The notes below the pieces were generated by a model. It was not told where the DNA came from. It saw only the letters and a program-made list of their open reading frames with translations, and did no database searches. From positions 23,688,620 through 23,752,619 of the forward strand of contig CM068373.1 of the NCBI GenBank assembly GCA_034769895.1: DNA of 64,000 nt. The letters run 5' to 3'. The stretch is from Magicicada septendecula. Its lineage: Eukaryota > Arthropoda > Insecta > Hemiptera > Cicadidae. This document shows, in pieces, positions 45,601-59,069 of the stretch (positions are counted from its first letter, which is position 1; each line of letters starts with the position of its first letter). A program made the translations under genes and the position numbers.

Positions 45601-46365
45601 AAGATGTTTACATAAACTTCTTAAAACGTGTGCTTGATATACTACAATTACAGTGTAACTCAATCTGTAAACCGGATCACATTATAAAAACATAAAGCGT
45701 CTACACCATTAAAAATTTATAAATTATTACTTGTCTGATGCGTTGTGCCTTGTTTACTTCTTCATATCGGCATTTCTCCTTGTCAGGAAGAAGCAAATAA
45801 TATTCTTTCTCCCGGATTATAATATCAGTAAGCTTACTGATTCTGCTAAGCTAACACAAGAAACTGAAATTTCTAATGTGCGGGATTCATTTGGCTTTAA
45901 TTATCAGCAGAGTTATAATTGGTTTCTTCTCGTTAGTCTCCTGATCCTGTCCGCTACTAAGGCAGCAAAACGCTGACAAGATATCTTTATAAGTTTTAAA
46001 GCCTCTGTATAAGATGTAAGACTACCGAGAAATGAAGGGAAAGAAAATATATCTGTCTGAAAGAAGCCAAGCGTTGCGGTACGTTGATTGCTTTCTGTAA
46101 TTGGTTGGTCGCTTCCTTCCTGCAGTTATGTAACACGCCGCTGTTATCGACTTATCGATCTCTCAGCCAGCTTATTGCGAAATTACAGTTCGATAATGCT
46201 ACAACGTGGAACAATTCGTTGATTCTAATCAATAAGGAGGTGACGTGCTTAGAAACACAGAAATATTATGTAACCCTTTGTAACTAGTTTACGTAAATTA
46301 AACGGCTATTATTATTACGAACACCACGACCCCCACCGGAACCAGCACTCTGACTATTTCTAAAT
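45601..46365. other. No gene recognised
   Basis: Two short ORFs lack recognisable motifs. No repeat assignment. Confidence 0.4.
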
Positions 46366-46370
46366 ATTAT

Positions 46371-46432
46371 TTCTACTACTACTACTACTACTACTATTGC
46401 TGTTGCTGCTGCTGGTGCTGCTACTACTAATA
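46371..46432. repeat. Compound (CTA)n/(CTG)n microsatellite
   Basis: CTACTACTA units followed by TGCTGCTGG and CTACTAATA. Similar trinucleotide runs in this window are non-LTR tails, but no RT coding is adjacent here. Confidence 0.8.
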
Positions 46433-46440
46433 CTATTGAT

Positions 46441-46667
46441 AAATCCTCTATCCGGTCTGCCTCCATCGTAATTTCTTTTGTAGCTTGACATTTCGATCCC
46501 GCGAATCTGGGATCGTCCTTAGTAACTACGAGTGTCGGTCGAAAGTCCCAGTTGAAAGTCCTATTCAATCACCGTTCACGGCTTCTGAGGACCACTCCAG
46601 GTTCCAAGAATCGGAACGACAAGCTACAAAAGAAATTACGTTGGAGGCAGTCCGGACAAAGGATTTA
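46441..46667. repeat. Inverted pair of a short repeat
   Basis: Arms 46441-46487 and 46621-46667 are about 90% complementary (AAGCTACAAAAGAAATTACG and its complement), with a spacer of about 130 bp. The GATCC/GGTTCC-type sequence near the arms may extend the repeat. Confidence 0.6.
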
Positions 46668-46669
46668 CC

Positions 46670-47580
46670 CGTAAGAAATCGCCCATCGCTTAGAGGTTTT
46701 AAAGAACTACTGTTACCCAGGGCTTGATTTCAGGTGGAACGCGCCGCAACGACATTAAGGAACCTCTTGCGTCAAAAATAAATTACCGAAAAAGTATTAA
46801 AATATAAACCTAGTTATTACAGAAATTTACTATTACTTTTTAAATTGTGCCCCTCATCAGCCCCACTAAAAACTAAACATTTGTGAAAATGAAACATCAG
46901 CACTAATCTTTATCTTATCTACTTTTGTTCATTTGTTTTGCATAATCGCAATGTTGGTCTGGGTTTTGCCAACGAAAACTGAAAGTTACAGCTTCTTTAT
47001 TTGAAAGCAGGAAATCAGTACCAGGCCCCCATTATTCTATGGCCCTGAAAGCAGTACAAAACTTAACTTCTTTCGTAGTTCCGCTTCAAAAAGAGGAAGG
47101 CAGGAAAACAATAATCCCGTAGAGCCTGAAAAGTTTTATGAGACACTGAAAAAATTATTGAAAACAAACTGGTGAGTGAACAAGATCTCGGGGTAATATA
47201 ACATATAAGTATATTTGTGTCTGTACAACTTTTGAATTGATGCGTTCCGGCACCTATAATTTTAGACATTAACAACTGTCTATTACCTGCTATCAGTAGA
47301 CAGGTATTCACTCTAAAACCAGTAAGCAGCGTAAAATTTGAATTTTTATTTAATTTATTTGTTTCTGATACGATGTGAGGTTATGTTCAAATCAGTCCGT
47401 TTGGTGCCTGTACTGTCTACAGGATGAAAATTAACCACAGTCCTACTTTACATATAAGGCTTCTGGGTAAGTTGGCAAAGGTGTTAGCCACAGTGCTGAC
47501 GTATATCTCTTCAGGTTTTTGAGACCTTTCACTGAACACGGCCTACAGAGGTGAGGCCGAAACGTATGATCACGCGAAGA
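46670..47580. other. No gene recognised
   Basis: AT-rich, with no ORF I can assign. Confidence 0.4.
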
Positions 47581-47582
47581 AC

Positions 47583-47851
47583 ATCGATCAGCGTGAAGAT
47601 TTTGGAAGACCACGACCTTCCAGCCCCGATAATAATTTCGATCAGCGTGAAGATTTTGGAAGACCACGACCCTCCAGCCCGGATAATAATTTCGATCAGC
47701 GTGAAGATTTTGGAAGACCACGACCTTCCAGCCCGGATAATAATTTCGATCAGCGTGAAGATTTTGGAAGACCACGACCTTCCAGCCCGGATATTAATTT
47801 CGATCAGCGTGAAGGTTTTGGAAGACCACGACCTTCCAGCCCCGGATAATA
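47583..47851. repeat. 54-bp minisatellite, five units
   Basis: Five copies of a 54-bp unit containing GATCAGCGTGAAGATTTTGG and AAGACCACGACCTTCCAGCC, with only a few differences between units. Because 54 is divisible by three, ORFs run through it on both strands (128 and 110 codons). These are probably not genes. Confidence 0.9.
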
Positions 47852-47989
47852 ATTTGAATAATAAAAAACATAATTACTTTTTGTGTGTTACCGTATGGCA
47901 CCAACTGGCACACATGCCGGTGGTTGGCAACAACTGATCTACCATCATCATGTAGGAACAAGCGGTTACATTGTGGAACTTAACATGGC

Positions 47990-48413
47990 CGGCGCTAGTG
48001 ACAGGCCGGACATTAAACGTGGCAACGTTGCGTTTGAGCCGAAGCGGCAGTTCAGTGGAATGTGATTTGTATCGACTGAGCGGTTGACTTTGTAGTAAAA
48101 TTTACATAGATCTTGTTACAGTTTGTTGTTAGTGACGATTTTTGTAGCGCAGTAGTGCTGTTTAATGTTATTGTTATTAGTGTTTGTTGTGTGTTTTTTT
48201 TTTCAATCGATTTCAAACACGTGTTGATCAACTCACGTACTTATTGAAACATAACCTGAACTCAAATTTGCACGTGTTTATAAAGCTTAACGAGGATAGG
48301 TGCTTAGAATTTGTAACTTACATTAACCTTCCAAAATTAATTTATAACAAAACGTTAGTCGACGGAAATAATAAATTGTACATAATTCATTTAGTGTAGG
48401 TCTGTCAGTGATA
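47990..48413 (+). promoter_or_regulatory. Possible promoter and 5' leader of the THAP exon
   Basis: A CpG-richer patch with AACATGGCCGGC (similar to the YY1/pho-type CCAT element) and an initiator-like TTCAGTG (about 48052). About 360 bp of AT-rich leader precede the ATG at 48414. No TATA box is obvious. This is inference from composition and position. Confidence 0.3.
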
Positions 48414-48533
48414 ATGCCACTTATGTGTTGTGTTCCTGGTTGCAAAAGTAATTATAAATCCGAAGATTTTATGAACTTATGTGTAAGGTATATATTTTAT
48501 TCCAACCAAATTTTCGACTTTTGGTTTTGTTGA
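48414..48533 (+). CDS. THAP-type zinc-finger first exon (partial)
   Basis: The ATG opens a frame reading MPLMCCVPGCKSNYKSEDFM. THAP domains begin with C-x(2-4)-C followed by a K/N-x-Y element, as in CSAYGCKNRY of THAP1; here C5 and C10 with GCKSNY fit that start. The second zinc ligand pair (C..H) is absent. The frame stops at 48533, but a good splice donor (TGT|GTAAGG, GT at 48481) lies before that, so the rest of the domain is probably in a later exon I could not find. THAP domains bind DNA in P-element transposases and in many host regulators. It may be a host gene or a transposon exon. Confidence 0.45.
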   Translation: MPLMCCVPGCKSNYKSEDFMNLCVRYIFYSNQIFDFWFC

Positions 48534-51451
48534 TACTAATGAATATTTTATGAGGCACAACTATTAAAATTAAATGCTGTTCTAAGACATTCCAAATGTG
48601 TTTTCTGTACCCAAAAGTAATTAACATTTTTAAAAATAGAAAATATGATATGTACAATAAAAATCCAACATTGATTTTTCATTTATTGTTATTATTGTTT
48701 GAAAGTAGGGCATTGTAGTTTTCATTATCTAAAAAGTAAAGGATGAACAATGTTAAGTAGGTCTATAAGCATTGTGTAACAAAATAGCTAAAGTGAACAT
48801 GTTAGATTCTAATTTAGATTTATAGTATTACGAAAATCATGACTAGGACTATATATAACTAAACCTAAATTATATGTCTGTGATCAATTAGTACTATAGG
48901 TTTAAGTTGAAGAAATTAGTGAATTAGTATTAGGTCGAATGAATTAATTTTGTTCGAATTATTGAACTCATTATCATATAAATGAATTATTTATTATATT
49001 CTGTAATTCTATAACAGTATTTTGAATAATCAACTTTTAATTTGCAAAATACAAAGAATTATAAAACTGCTGTTAACCGGCAATTAGAAATGACGCAGTT
49101 TGATTATTGAAATACATAAATTATGGGATCGTCTAGTCGGCCTCAAATATCAGCTTGTTTCAGTATTGCCACGTTTAATATTCCGGCCTTCTACTAGAAC
49201 CGGCCATGAACTTAAGTATTCTAGGTATGAGGATTCTTAGGATCTTTATTATATAGAAGTTCTCTAAGTTTGTGAATTCTTGTTTCAAAGTACCGTAGTA
49301 AAGTACATATTCCGTGATTATAAATTAGACGCATACGGCTTGTAGCTGTTGCAAAACAGCGAACAAGCGCGTGCGCACACACAAGTTGGCGTCTGTGTAT
49401 GTATCTGATGCGTGTGCTACGGACAATTCTTGTACCACCTCCACAATACAGTGTTTAATACGGTACAATTTATTAAAAATTAGTAATTATAATTCCTACG
49501 TGTCTCCATGGTATTGTATCGACGAACGGTCAAGTTTATTGTCAAGTTACGCCTACAAATAGAAATGTCTGCGAGCCTCGCGTACAGGATTCATTTTCTC
49601 CAGCCAAGACTTTAGAATACTTAACGAACTTGCTGAGATTACTCCCTGACCTTTATAATTTATTCACACGCAAACAACATATTATTCATAACTTCGGGTA
49701 CACAATTATAATCCATATTTAGCCACTGTATGGAAAGATTAATGAAAATGTTAATATTATATAAACAATATTTCTCTTCCTGCGAATGAGAGTCAAGGAA
49801 ATACACAGTACAGCTGTACATAAGAACATGAATTAAACAAGAAATTTTTAAGCGATACATTAACAGTTATAAAAATATTATAAACGTATTATAATAGTAA
49901 TAATGGCAACATGAAACACATGTAATTCAGGAATATCAGTGCAAGGTATTACTGAACACATGTGTGAAATACAGCGAAACTTGTTTATAAAGAGATTCAA
50001 GAAATCGGACATATGTGTTCGTTAAAACCGTTTGCTCCCTACAACCGAGTTGTCTACTCGCAAACCTACATTTTTATGCCGCAATTGTCGAACACACAGC
50101 AAAAACAGTCTACTGTAGAAGAGGGTTTGGACAAAAAACTTTTGACATGTATAACATTTTTTGCTTCAAAGTGAAATTTAAAATTTAAACATTTTTTGGA
50201 CGATAACAGTCTTAGCTCAATATTGGCGTATTGTGCATTCGCGAAATATAGTAACTGTAACTGTAGGAAAAACGTACCAAGAAACACAAACAACACAAAA
50301 AACCTTTGCCGGCTATCTGGCAAAAAACAAGAAACTTTCCACGCCACATGTACAATATTTATTTTGAAATTACAAGGTAATTCATTAAATTTAATTGTAT
50401 TTTTGTTCTTCGTTCTAAATGGAATCGTCAAATTATATTCCGCACACAGAACTTAATTAACCTTAAAAAAGTCATCTATGTTTGTTTTTGTAATAATTTT
50501 GTATCTTTAGATATCAAAACTATTGGAAATACAATTGATTCAAATATTCCACGATTAAAACACTTTCATTATTCGTTTCACTAAATTGCGTTAATGATTT
50601 TAAACTAATGTCTAAAATGCTGTAGTGTAACGAACTTTATTAGACCTTAACCTACGGCCAAGCCTGCGACAAAATGCTCGTTATAACAAAGTCTCTAATG
50701 CGTTCCCATTCGTTAAAACCGAGTTTAATTGTCATTGCTCTGATACAGAACTAAACAAATTTCATACTTTTGGTCGTTATAAGCGAGCTCGTTATTCGCG
50801 AGTCTCAATGTAGTTGTAAAAACATATAGTTTAAAGGTGTATTGTTGAAACGTGTTAGTGAAATAAATTTGTGAAATGTATGACAATTTTTCGAAACGAA
50901 TTAAATTAAACTAATGATTGGGCACATATTTGCTATGGGTTACGACCAGTGGTAAGAGGGTGTCTAGGTTTCCAGATGTCTCTGGGAAATCTCCGATGCT
51001 CTCAACACCTTTGCAATAGGACCTACTCACCCTTGCACAAAAGCTCCCAACTCCTGATGTGTAGCATGCAGACAGCACCGATCTTCAGATCAGAGGATCA
51101 GATTAGAGATAAATTCCTAACACAGTGATATCAGAACTCATGGTCTAATAGAGACATTGCAAAACTGGCAATCAGAACAAAACCACAGGAAGTAGTTATT
51201 TTTCTAGAAAATAGGGAGAAATAGGAAAGGTAACAGACAAGACTAACTTAAATGTGGAACACTATAGAAGAATACATTATAAGTCAAATAACTGATAATA
51301 ATCCACTCGATAACGGGATGGTAAATACAAAAAACCCGCATGGAAGAGGACAGTTAGGTTATACGGGATACACTGCTATATTGTTATACAGCCCTAACAG
51401 TGTCCCAGTGATATTTATCTAATATTCCTTCACCTCATTTTCCTCATAAAT
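48534..51451. other. AT-rich, no gene recognised
   Basis: Possible intron or intergenic DNA downstream of the THAP exon. Overlapping ORFs of 121 (minus) and 86 (plus) codons at 50.07-50.46 kb have no motif I recognise. No repeat partners noticed. Confidence 0.4.
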
Positions 51452-51455
51452 ATAT

Positions 51456-51929
51456 TGTTACGACGGTATCACAGATCGCCGTATGGTACAGTGGAAAAAA
51501 TTACACACACCAATGAAGTCACTAATAACCAGCTTCAATTTATCACAAAAACAATTTGTAATCGTCTCGTACAATAAATCCAGTTAAATTTGTCCACACG
51601 CAATAATAATGTCAAATAATAAAGTTCCACACTAATTATAACACAATAACACTTCCCTAAAATACTTCAACCACTACTCGATCCGCACTAAAGAAAAACC
51701 GCTCAACGAACTGACTTAACTAACCAGATGCTCTTGCTTTTATAGATGGCGCAGAGTTCCAGCATAGGTTTCCCTCCTTACTGCACGACGGCTTAATTCG
51801 TATGTCAAGTGTTCTTGAACACACTAGAACATACTTTTGGGTGGGCTTGACGGAGGGTACATCTGCCTCAGGCAGGGTGGGGGACGAGTGGAAGGCCGCG
51901 CTCGATTGTTCCAGATGGTTCTCGTTACA
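51456..51929 (-). repeat. Solo LTR, ATAT family, clean copy
   Basis: TGTTACGACGG ... TCTCGTTACA, flanked by ATAT (51452-51455 and 51930-51933). Minus-strand promoter CTATAAAAGC, followed by GTCAGTT. Its last about 80 bp were carried into the neighbouring tandem duplication. Confidence 0.75.
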
Positions 51930-53059
51930 ATATGATTTTATGACAATTATCAGGACCAGTACAACATTGTTTCTTCTCTTCTAAACATGCTGTCCAGTCC
52001 TCTTATAATCTCCCTTTATTAACACCTACTGTTATGATTAAATCTCTTCCGTTCCTATTATCTTTTTTCTATTCTAATGTTTTCTCATGTACTGAGAGCT
52101 TTTCTCTCACAAGACATCCTATCCAGTTTCTCTCCAATTTAGGACCGAATCTGAACATATCTTGTTTCCAGCCATTCTATTCAGACCTTCTTTAATACTT
52201 GCTGTAATAACCCATTTTATACTTTCGACTTTCTCCACACAGATACTTCAAAATCTTTAATTAATTCTCTCTCTTCCTCTTCCTATATTCTATGTTTAAG
52301 ATTCTGTAACTGAGTCATCCGCTAGTACAGCACTTTTACTAGTGTCCTTAATTCAAGAATCATATTGTTGAAAAGTAGGCTCCTACGCTCATTAAAGGCA
52401 TATTTAGCTGTACTGCCATGACGTTATTTTATTACTTAGTAAAACAATACTAAGAAAAAATCGGTGTCGAAAACCATAGATGACGTCCATGTTAATTATT
52501 TTTAATGTGTACACAAAAACTCAGAACGGAACCAAACATGCTTCTGTTAAAAACACTGATAAAGATAATCAAAATACGAATAGTACCTAGTTGTTAATAT
52601 TTTAAAATTAAGCAATTAATTTGATTAAATTATGTTTTATTTAAATAACGCGAAAGAAAGCGAATACCGCCCAGCGTTTGTTATCTGTGAATTTGCTGAG
52701 TTAAATATATCATTAGCCTATATGAACAGATTTACAGTAACTAAATTTACAACGATAACTGGGATGTATTAACAACTGAGCTTATCCGTAATCTACAGAA
52801 AGGTAAGGAAAGATTATAAGTCAAAAGCTTAGAATGTCTGACTTGAAATCAAGCGATGTTTTTTCTAAGACGTTAATCACATGCTGACAAATACAAATGT
52901 GGTCAACCCAGAAACAGCGGCTCACTAACCACGAGAAATAATTGATGGCGTATCGTGTAGGTACTAGAAGTTGCCTACCGATTTTGATTGTCGTGAATAT
53001 TTTTCTCAGAGATCGATTCCACGGCAAGAGGTTCAACCCAATTAAAACAATCTAGTGTT

Positions 53060-53300
53060 TTCGTTTCTATTTTTAATAGCTACTCATAACGTCCTTTCTT
53101 CTTATTCTTCATTCCACGATTAGTCGACATCAATTGTTGCTGTCTCTATTTTCAAGCCATTGTTTTCGTGGTCTTCCCTTCCCACATCTTTTCCATTTAG
53201 GCGCATATTTTATAACTTGTTGAGGTTCTCGTTTTGCTCCATTCTACCAATATGTTCAATCCACCTTAGTTGATATTCCTCGATTCTAGCAGTTACATCG
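53060..53300 (-). pseudogene. Non-LTR RT C-terminal scrap (copy 1)
   Basis: The minus strand reads ARIEEYQLRWIEHIGRMEQ, then LNGKDVGRED, the decayed R..YRL.W..H..RM and GRP..RW blocks. Duplicated at 55690-55930. Confidence 0.55.
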
Positions 53301-53864
53301 TATAGTCATAAAATAGAAAACAAACAAAAGTGCACGCGGTATGGAAAAAATCAGCAAACTATGTTTTGAAATGTAAAAATGAAATACTCTCTTTTATACG
53401 TGAAAAAATTATGACTAAAGGAGACGAACTTAAGGACAATTTAATTTCGCGCATACTTTATTATACACACAAAGGAAGACTTGGTGTCTTCGTTTGAATG
53501 AAGCAACCGAGATGTTTGGTGTCACGTCAACCGAGAAGCAGAACATAGTATACTTACGTGATCACGGAAACGACACGTACGTGAGGACCTATAATACGTG
53601 TACGTGTATAAGTTTTACACAATGCTCGTGAGCACAGTTTAATTTGGTCTTACTTTTCTGTTTTCATAGCGTTGTTTTCAGCGTTACAATGGACTGTAGT
53701 ATTCATGCGATATCGTGTATATGACAGAGCTTCATAATGTTCTCAACATAGCCATCTACTGTTTAAAATAATAAAAACGTTAGTGAAATTATTGTTTCAT
53801 AAGCCGTCAGCACTCATAGTGATCAATTACAGCAAATCCACATCTTCTTATTTTCTCTGTAAAA

Positions 53865-54063
53865 ATAGCTACTACTACTACTACTACTACTACTCCAATG
53901 AGCTACAGCTCATGTTGAGCCCTGACCTCCAGATTGATGTGCCTCCACTCTTCTCTGTCCTGTGCGTGTCTTCGCCACCTTCTGACCCCCAGTCTTCTCA
54001 TATCTTCATCTATATCCCATATTTCTCTTAGCCACCCTCTTGCATTTCTTCCTCCTGACATTC
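53865..54063 (-). pseudogene. Non-LTR 3' terminus with (TAG)n tail (copy 1)
   Basis: The C-terminal half of a 123-codon minus-strand ORF reads GWLREIWDIDEDMRRLGVRRW, then AQDREEWRHI, matching the end of RTE-like pol proteins. It stops and is followed by GAGCTGTAGCTCATTGG and a (TAG)n tail (53868-53895 as CTA). The N-terminal half of the ORF (to 54274) is not recognisably RT. The duplicate lies at 56515-56680. Confidence 0.6.
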
Positions 54064-54471
54064 CAATGAATACTTTTTTCAGTGGTAAGAATTGCGCAGT
54101 CATGTATTTTTGTATAAGCTTGGAGTTTGTAACACTTAGAGTGATTCTAAAACTTCTGAAACATAATTGAGCATTGGTTCCAAATTTATTATGGAAAATC
54201 TGAGTAAATGTCTGTGTCTCAGTTACAAAGCAGTAATTTTTATCATATTTAAGTCCAGCCTTTGTCTCACTCATTTAATGGTTCACAAACGGTTTGGATA
54301 AAGAAAGACACTAGATTTAGAAGCTAAAATATGACACAATACACGAAGTGTTCTCTTATGAATGTTAAATACTACATAATCGAAAGATGTGAGTTGAAAA
54401 GCTAGAAAAAGCAAGACGATATAAGTAAAACAACATTTTCTATACAGATCGTGAGCAGATACATCTCACGT

Positions 54472-57078
54472 TTGACGGAGGGTACATCTGCTTCAGGCGC
54501 GGTGGGGGACGAGTGGAAGGCCGCGCTCGGTTGTTCCAGATGGTTCTCGTTACAATATGATTTTATGACAATTATCAGGACCAGTACAACATTGTTTCTC
54601 CTCTTCTAAACATGTTGTCCAGTCCTTTTATAATCTCCCCTTATTAACACCTACTGTTATGATTAAATCTTTTCCGTTCCTTTTATCTTTTATCTATTCT
54701 AATGTTTTCTAATGTACTAAGTGTTTTTCTCTCAAAACACATCCTATCCAGTTTATCTCCCATTTAGGACCGAATCTGAACATATCTTGTTTCCAGCCAT
54801 TCTATTCAGACCTTCTTTAATACTTGCTGTAATAACCCATTTTATACTTTCGACTTTCTGCACACAGATACTTCAAAATCCTTAATCAATTATCTCTCTT
54901 CCTCTTCCTATATTCTTTGTTTAAGATTCTGTAACTGAGTCATCCGCTAGTATAGCACTTTTACTAGTCTCCTTACTTCAAGAATCATATTGTTGAAAAG
55001 TAGACTCTTACGCTCATTAAAGGCATGTTTAGCTGTGCTGCCATGACGTTATTTTATTACTTAGTAAAACATTACTAAGAAAAAATCGGTGTCGAAAACC
55101 ATAGATGACTTCCATGTTAATTATTTTTAATGTGTACACAAAAACTCAGAACGGAACCAAACATGCTTCTGTTAAAAACACTGATAAAGATAATCAAAAT
55201 ACGAATAGTACCTAGTTGTTAATATTTTAAAATTAAGCAATTAATTTGATTAAGTTATGTTTTATTTAAATAACGCTAAAGAAAGCGAATACCGCCCAGC
55301 GTTTGTTATCTGTGAATTTGCTGAGTTAAATATATCATTAGCCTATATGAACAGATTTACAGTAACTAAATTTACAACGATAACTGGGATGCATTAACAA
55401 CTGAGCTTATCCGTAATCTACAGAAAGGTAAGGAAAGATTATAAGCCAAAAGCTTAGAATGTCTGACTTGAAATCAAGCGATGTTTTTTCTAAGACATTA
55501 ATCACATGCTGACAAATACAAATGTGGTCAACCCAGAAACAGCGGCTCACTAACCACGAGAAATAATTGATGGCGTATCGTGTAGGTACTAGAAGTTGCC
55601 TATCGATTTTGATTGTCGTGAATATTTTTCTCAGAGATCGATTCCACGGCAATAGGTTCAACCCAATTAAAACAATCTAGTGTTTTCCTTTCTATTTTTA
55701 ATAGCTACTCATAACATTCTTTCTTCTTCTTCTTCATTCCACGATTAGTTGACATCAATTGTTCCGGTCTCTATTTTCAAGCCATTGTTTTCGTGGTCTT
55801 CCCTTCCCACATCTTTTCCATTTAGGCGCATATTTTGTAACTTGTTGAGGTTGTCTTTTTGCTCCATTCTACCAATATGTTCAATCCATCTTAGTTGATA
55901 TTACTCGATTCTAGCACTTACATCGTATAGTCATAAAATAAAAAACAAACAAAAAATGCACGCGGTATAGGAAGAATCAGCAAACTATGTTTTGAAATGT
56001 AAAAATGAAATACTCTCTTTTATACGTGAAAAAGTTGTGACTAAAGGAGACGAACTTAAGGACAATTTAATTTCGCGCATACTTTATTATACACACAAAG
56101 GAAGACTTGGTGTCTTCGTTTGAATGAAGCAACCGAGATGTTTGGTGTCACGTCAACCGAGAAGCAGAACATAGTATACTTACGTGATCACGGAAACGAC
56201 ACGTACGTGAGGACCTATAATACGTGTACGTGTATAAGTTTTACACAATGCTCGTGAGCACAGTTTAATTTGGTCTTACTTTTCTGTTTTCATAGCGTTG
56301 TTTTCAGCGTTACAATGGACTGTAGTATTCATGCGATATATAGTGTATATGACAGAGCTTCATAATGTTCTCAACATAGCCGTCTACTGTTTAAAATAAT
56401 AAACACGTTAGTGAAATTATTGTTTCATAAGCCGTCGGCACTCATGGTGTCAATTACAGCAAATCCACATATTCTTATTTTCTCTGTAAAAATAGCTACT
56501 ACTACTAATCCAAGGAGCTACAGCTCATGTTGAGCCCTCGCCTCCAGATTGATGTGCCTCCACACTCCTCTGTCGTGTGCGTGTCTTCCCCACCTTCTGA
56601 CCCCCAGTCTTCTCATATCTTCATCTATATCCCATCTTTTTCTTAGCCACCCTCTTGCATTTCTTCCTCCTGACATTCCAATGAATACTTTTTTCATTGG
56701 TAAGAATTGCGCAGTTATGTATTTTTGTATAAGCTTGGAGTTTGTAACACTTAGAGTGATTCTAAAACTTCCGAAACATAATTGAGCATTGGTCCCAAAT
56801 TTGTTATGGAAAATCTGAGTAAATGTCTGTGTCTCAGTTACAAAGCAGTATTTTTTATCACATTTAAGTCCAGCCTTTGTCTCACTCATTTAATGGTTCA
56901 CAAACGGTTTGGATAAAGAAAGACACTAGATTTAGAAGCTAAAATATGACACAATACACGAAATGTTCTCTTATGAATGTTAAATACTACATAATCGAAA
57001 GATGTGAGTTGAAAAGCTAGAAAAAGCAAGACGATATAAGTAAAACAACATTTTCTATACAGATCGTGAGCAGATACA
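54472..57078. repeat. Tandem duplication, copy 2 (2.6 kb)
   Basis: Same order as copy 1, including the LTR end with CTCGTTACAATATG, the RT scrap at 55690-55930 and the 123-codon minus-strand ORF at 56518-56889. An 8-bp filler (TCTCACGT) separates the copies. The (CTA)n run has only about 3 units here. Confidence 0.9.
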
Positions 57079-57939
57079 CTTGTAATTAAATTAAAAACTG
57101 GCTGGGCGTGGGACACACGCCAGAAGTAAGAACTTCGGTGACGAATTGCGAGTGAACTGATTCAACGGGTAAATGGTTGCTCGTACGTATTTGGAGTAAG
57201 AGATAATGCTATACAAAATTAAAACTGATATAAGAAGTAACGGATAACTAAATTGGACGAGAGCATAGTAGTGGTTATAGGCCTACACGTATTTTATTAT
57301 GAGAAATCATTCTATTATTTTTAATAGAATCATACAATACGTTGTGTTATTTTTAAGAACATATATATATACAACCAATGTATAACAAATAATTTCTTCA
57401 CAGTAAGAATATGATTTACGCAGTATAGTATTTACTTAAAAAATAATATGAAACATTAGCAGTATAATAATTCAACTTTTTAGAAATTATAAAATAGCTA
57501 AATTACTAAATCAAATTTTGAAACACAAAATATTTTCTAGCAAATACCATACTAAAACCATAATCAAAATCACCGATTTTATTTAAAAACGTAGAAAATA
57601 AATACAGCTTCAATATAATATTGTTTCGACATTTCAAACTTATCCTAACATTTTCATTTACGATACTATAAATGCTATAATAAAAAAAATTGTTATTGGC
57701 TATGAATTGTTTTTATGAATTCAACATTTGGAAAGTTGTGTAAATATATGAGGCTGATAGGCCTAATAACCTAAGTACGAGAAAAGGATTTCAAGAGTAT
57801 TTAACTCGATCTTTTAGCATGAGGGTACATTTTAATTTAGTAAAAATAAAACTTTTTTAATATTTATTTTATTTTGGTAAAAAATTAAATCGTTTAAAAT
57901 GTGCTCACATTCTTTAAAATATTACGCTTTACTAAAAGC
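57079..57939. other. AT-rich, no feature seen
   Basis: No ORF or repeat assigned. Confidence 0.4.
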
Positions 57940-57943
57940 ATAT

Positions 57944-58608
<665 letters not shown>

Positions 58609-59023
58609 ATATATATTTGTAGCAGTAGAGAAATTTTGAGTAGTTATTTGTGGAAGAGGTTTGATTGACAACACTGCTTTTTCGTCTCAGCTATTTCCTA
58701 ACGCGATAAATCAGTTCATTCAGTTGGAGCGGATGACGTAGGTGAGTGAGCAGGGCATAGCAGAGCCGAACAGTGTAGTTCTCATTTCAAAAATTGTAGA
58801 AGAGATATGATCGTGTATGATAGAAAAACGATAATATATATCACGCTGACAACATCTTAAATAATATATCATAAAAGTTTCGGTACAGGGACATCAGTTA
58901 AGATTCTTGGATTTTGTTGTCCATGACGTGTTCGTTGATCAAGTAATTATAAGTATAACATACTAACTTGGAACACAACATTTTCTTTTTTGGTAAAAAT
59001 GTAAAATTTTTATCTTATAGCCT

Positions 59024-59058
59024 GAACTAGTTTTCGCTTATTATAAGCTTCGTCCGAG
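59024..59058 (-). ncRNA. Degenerate hammerhead-like motif
   Basis: The minus strand reads CGGACGA in place of CTGAnGA, A, GCTTA paired with TAAGC, GAA, the palindrome AACTAGTT, then C. The hairpin and palindrome are intact; the core has one mutation. Confidence 0.35.
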
Positions 59059-59069
59059 GCTGCCACTGG

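Larger units (their letters stand above)
51847..54463. repeat. Tandem duplication, copy 1 (2.6 kb)
   Basis: Starts TTGACGGAGGGTACATC inside the solo LTR and ends CAGATACA. Copy 2 begins 9 bp later. The two copies are highly similar over their whole length, with scattered single-base changes and a shorter (CTA)n run in copy 2. It contains two non-LTR 3' ends but no host gene. Confidence 0.9.

Noticed and set aside
47583-47851. CRISPR-like array
   Set aside because: Units are head-to-tail without unique spacers, in a eukaryotic context.
47443-47937. Overlapping 110- and 128-codon ORFs as a repeat protein
   Set aside because: Both follow from a 54-bp unit divisible by three; neither strand shows a recognisable domain or leader.
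50066-50456. 121- and 86-codon ORFs on opposite strands
   Set aside because: They overlap each other, lack motifs, and lie in AT-rich DNA without splice or promoter support.
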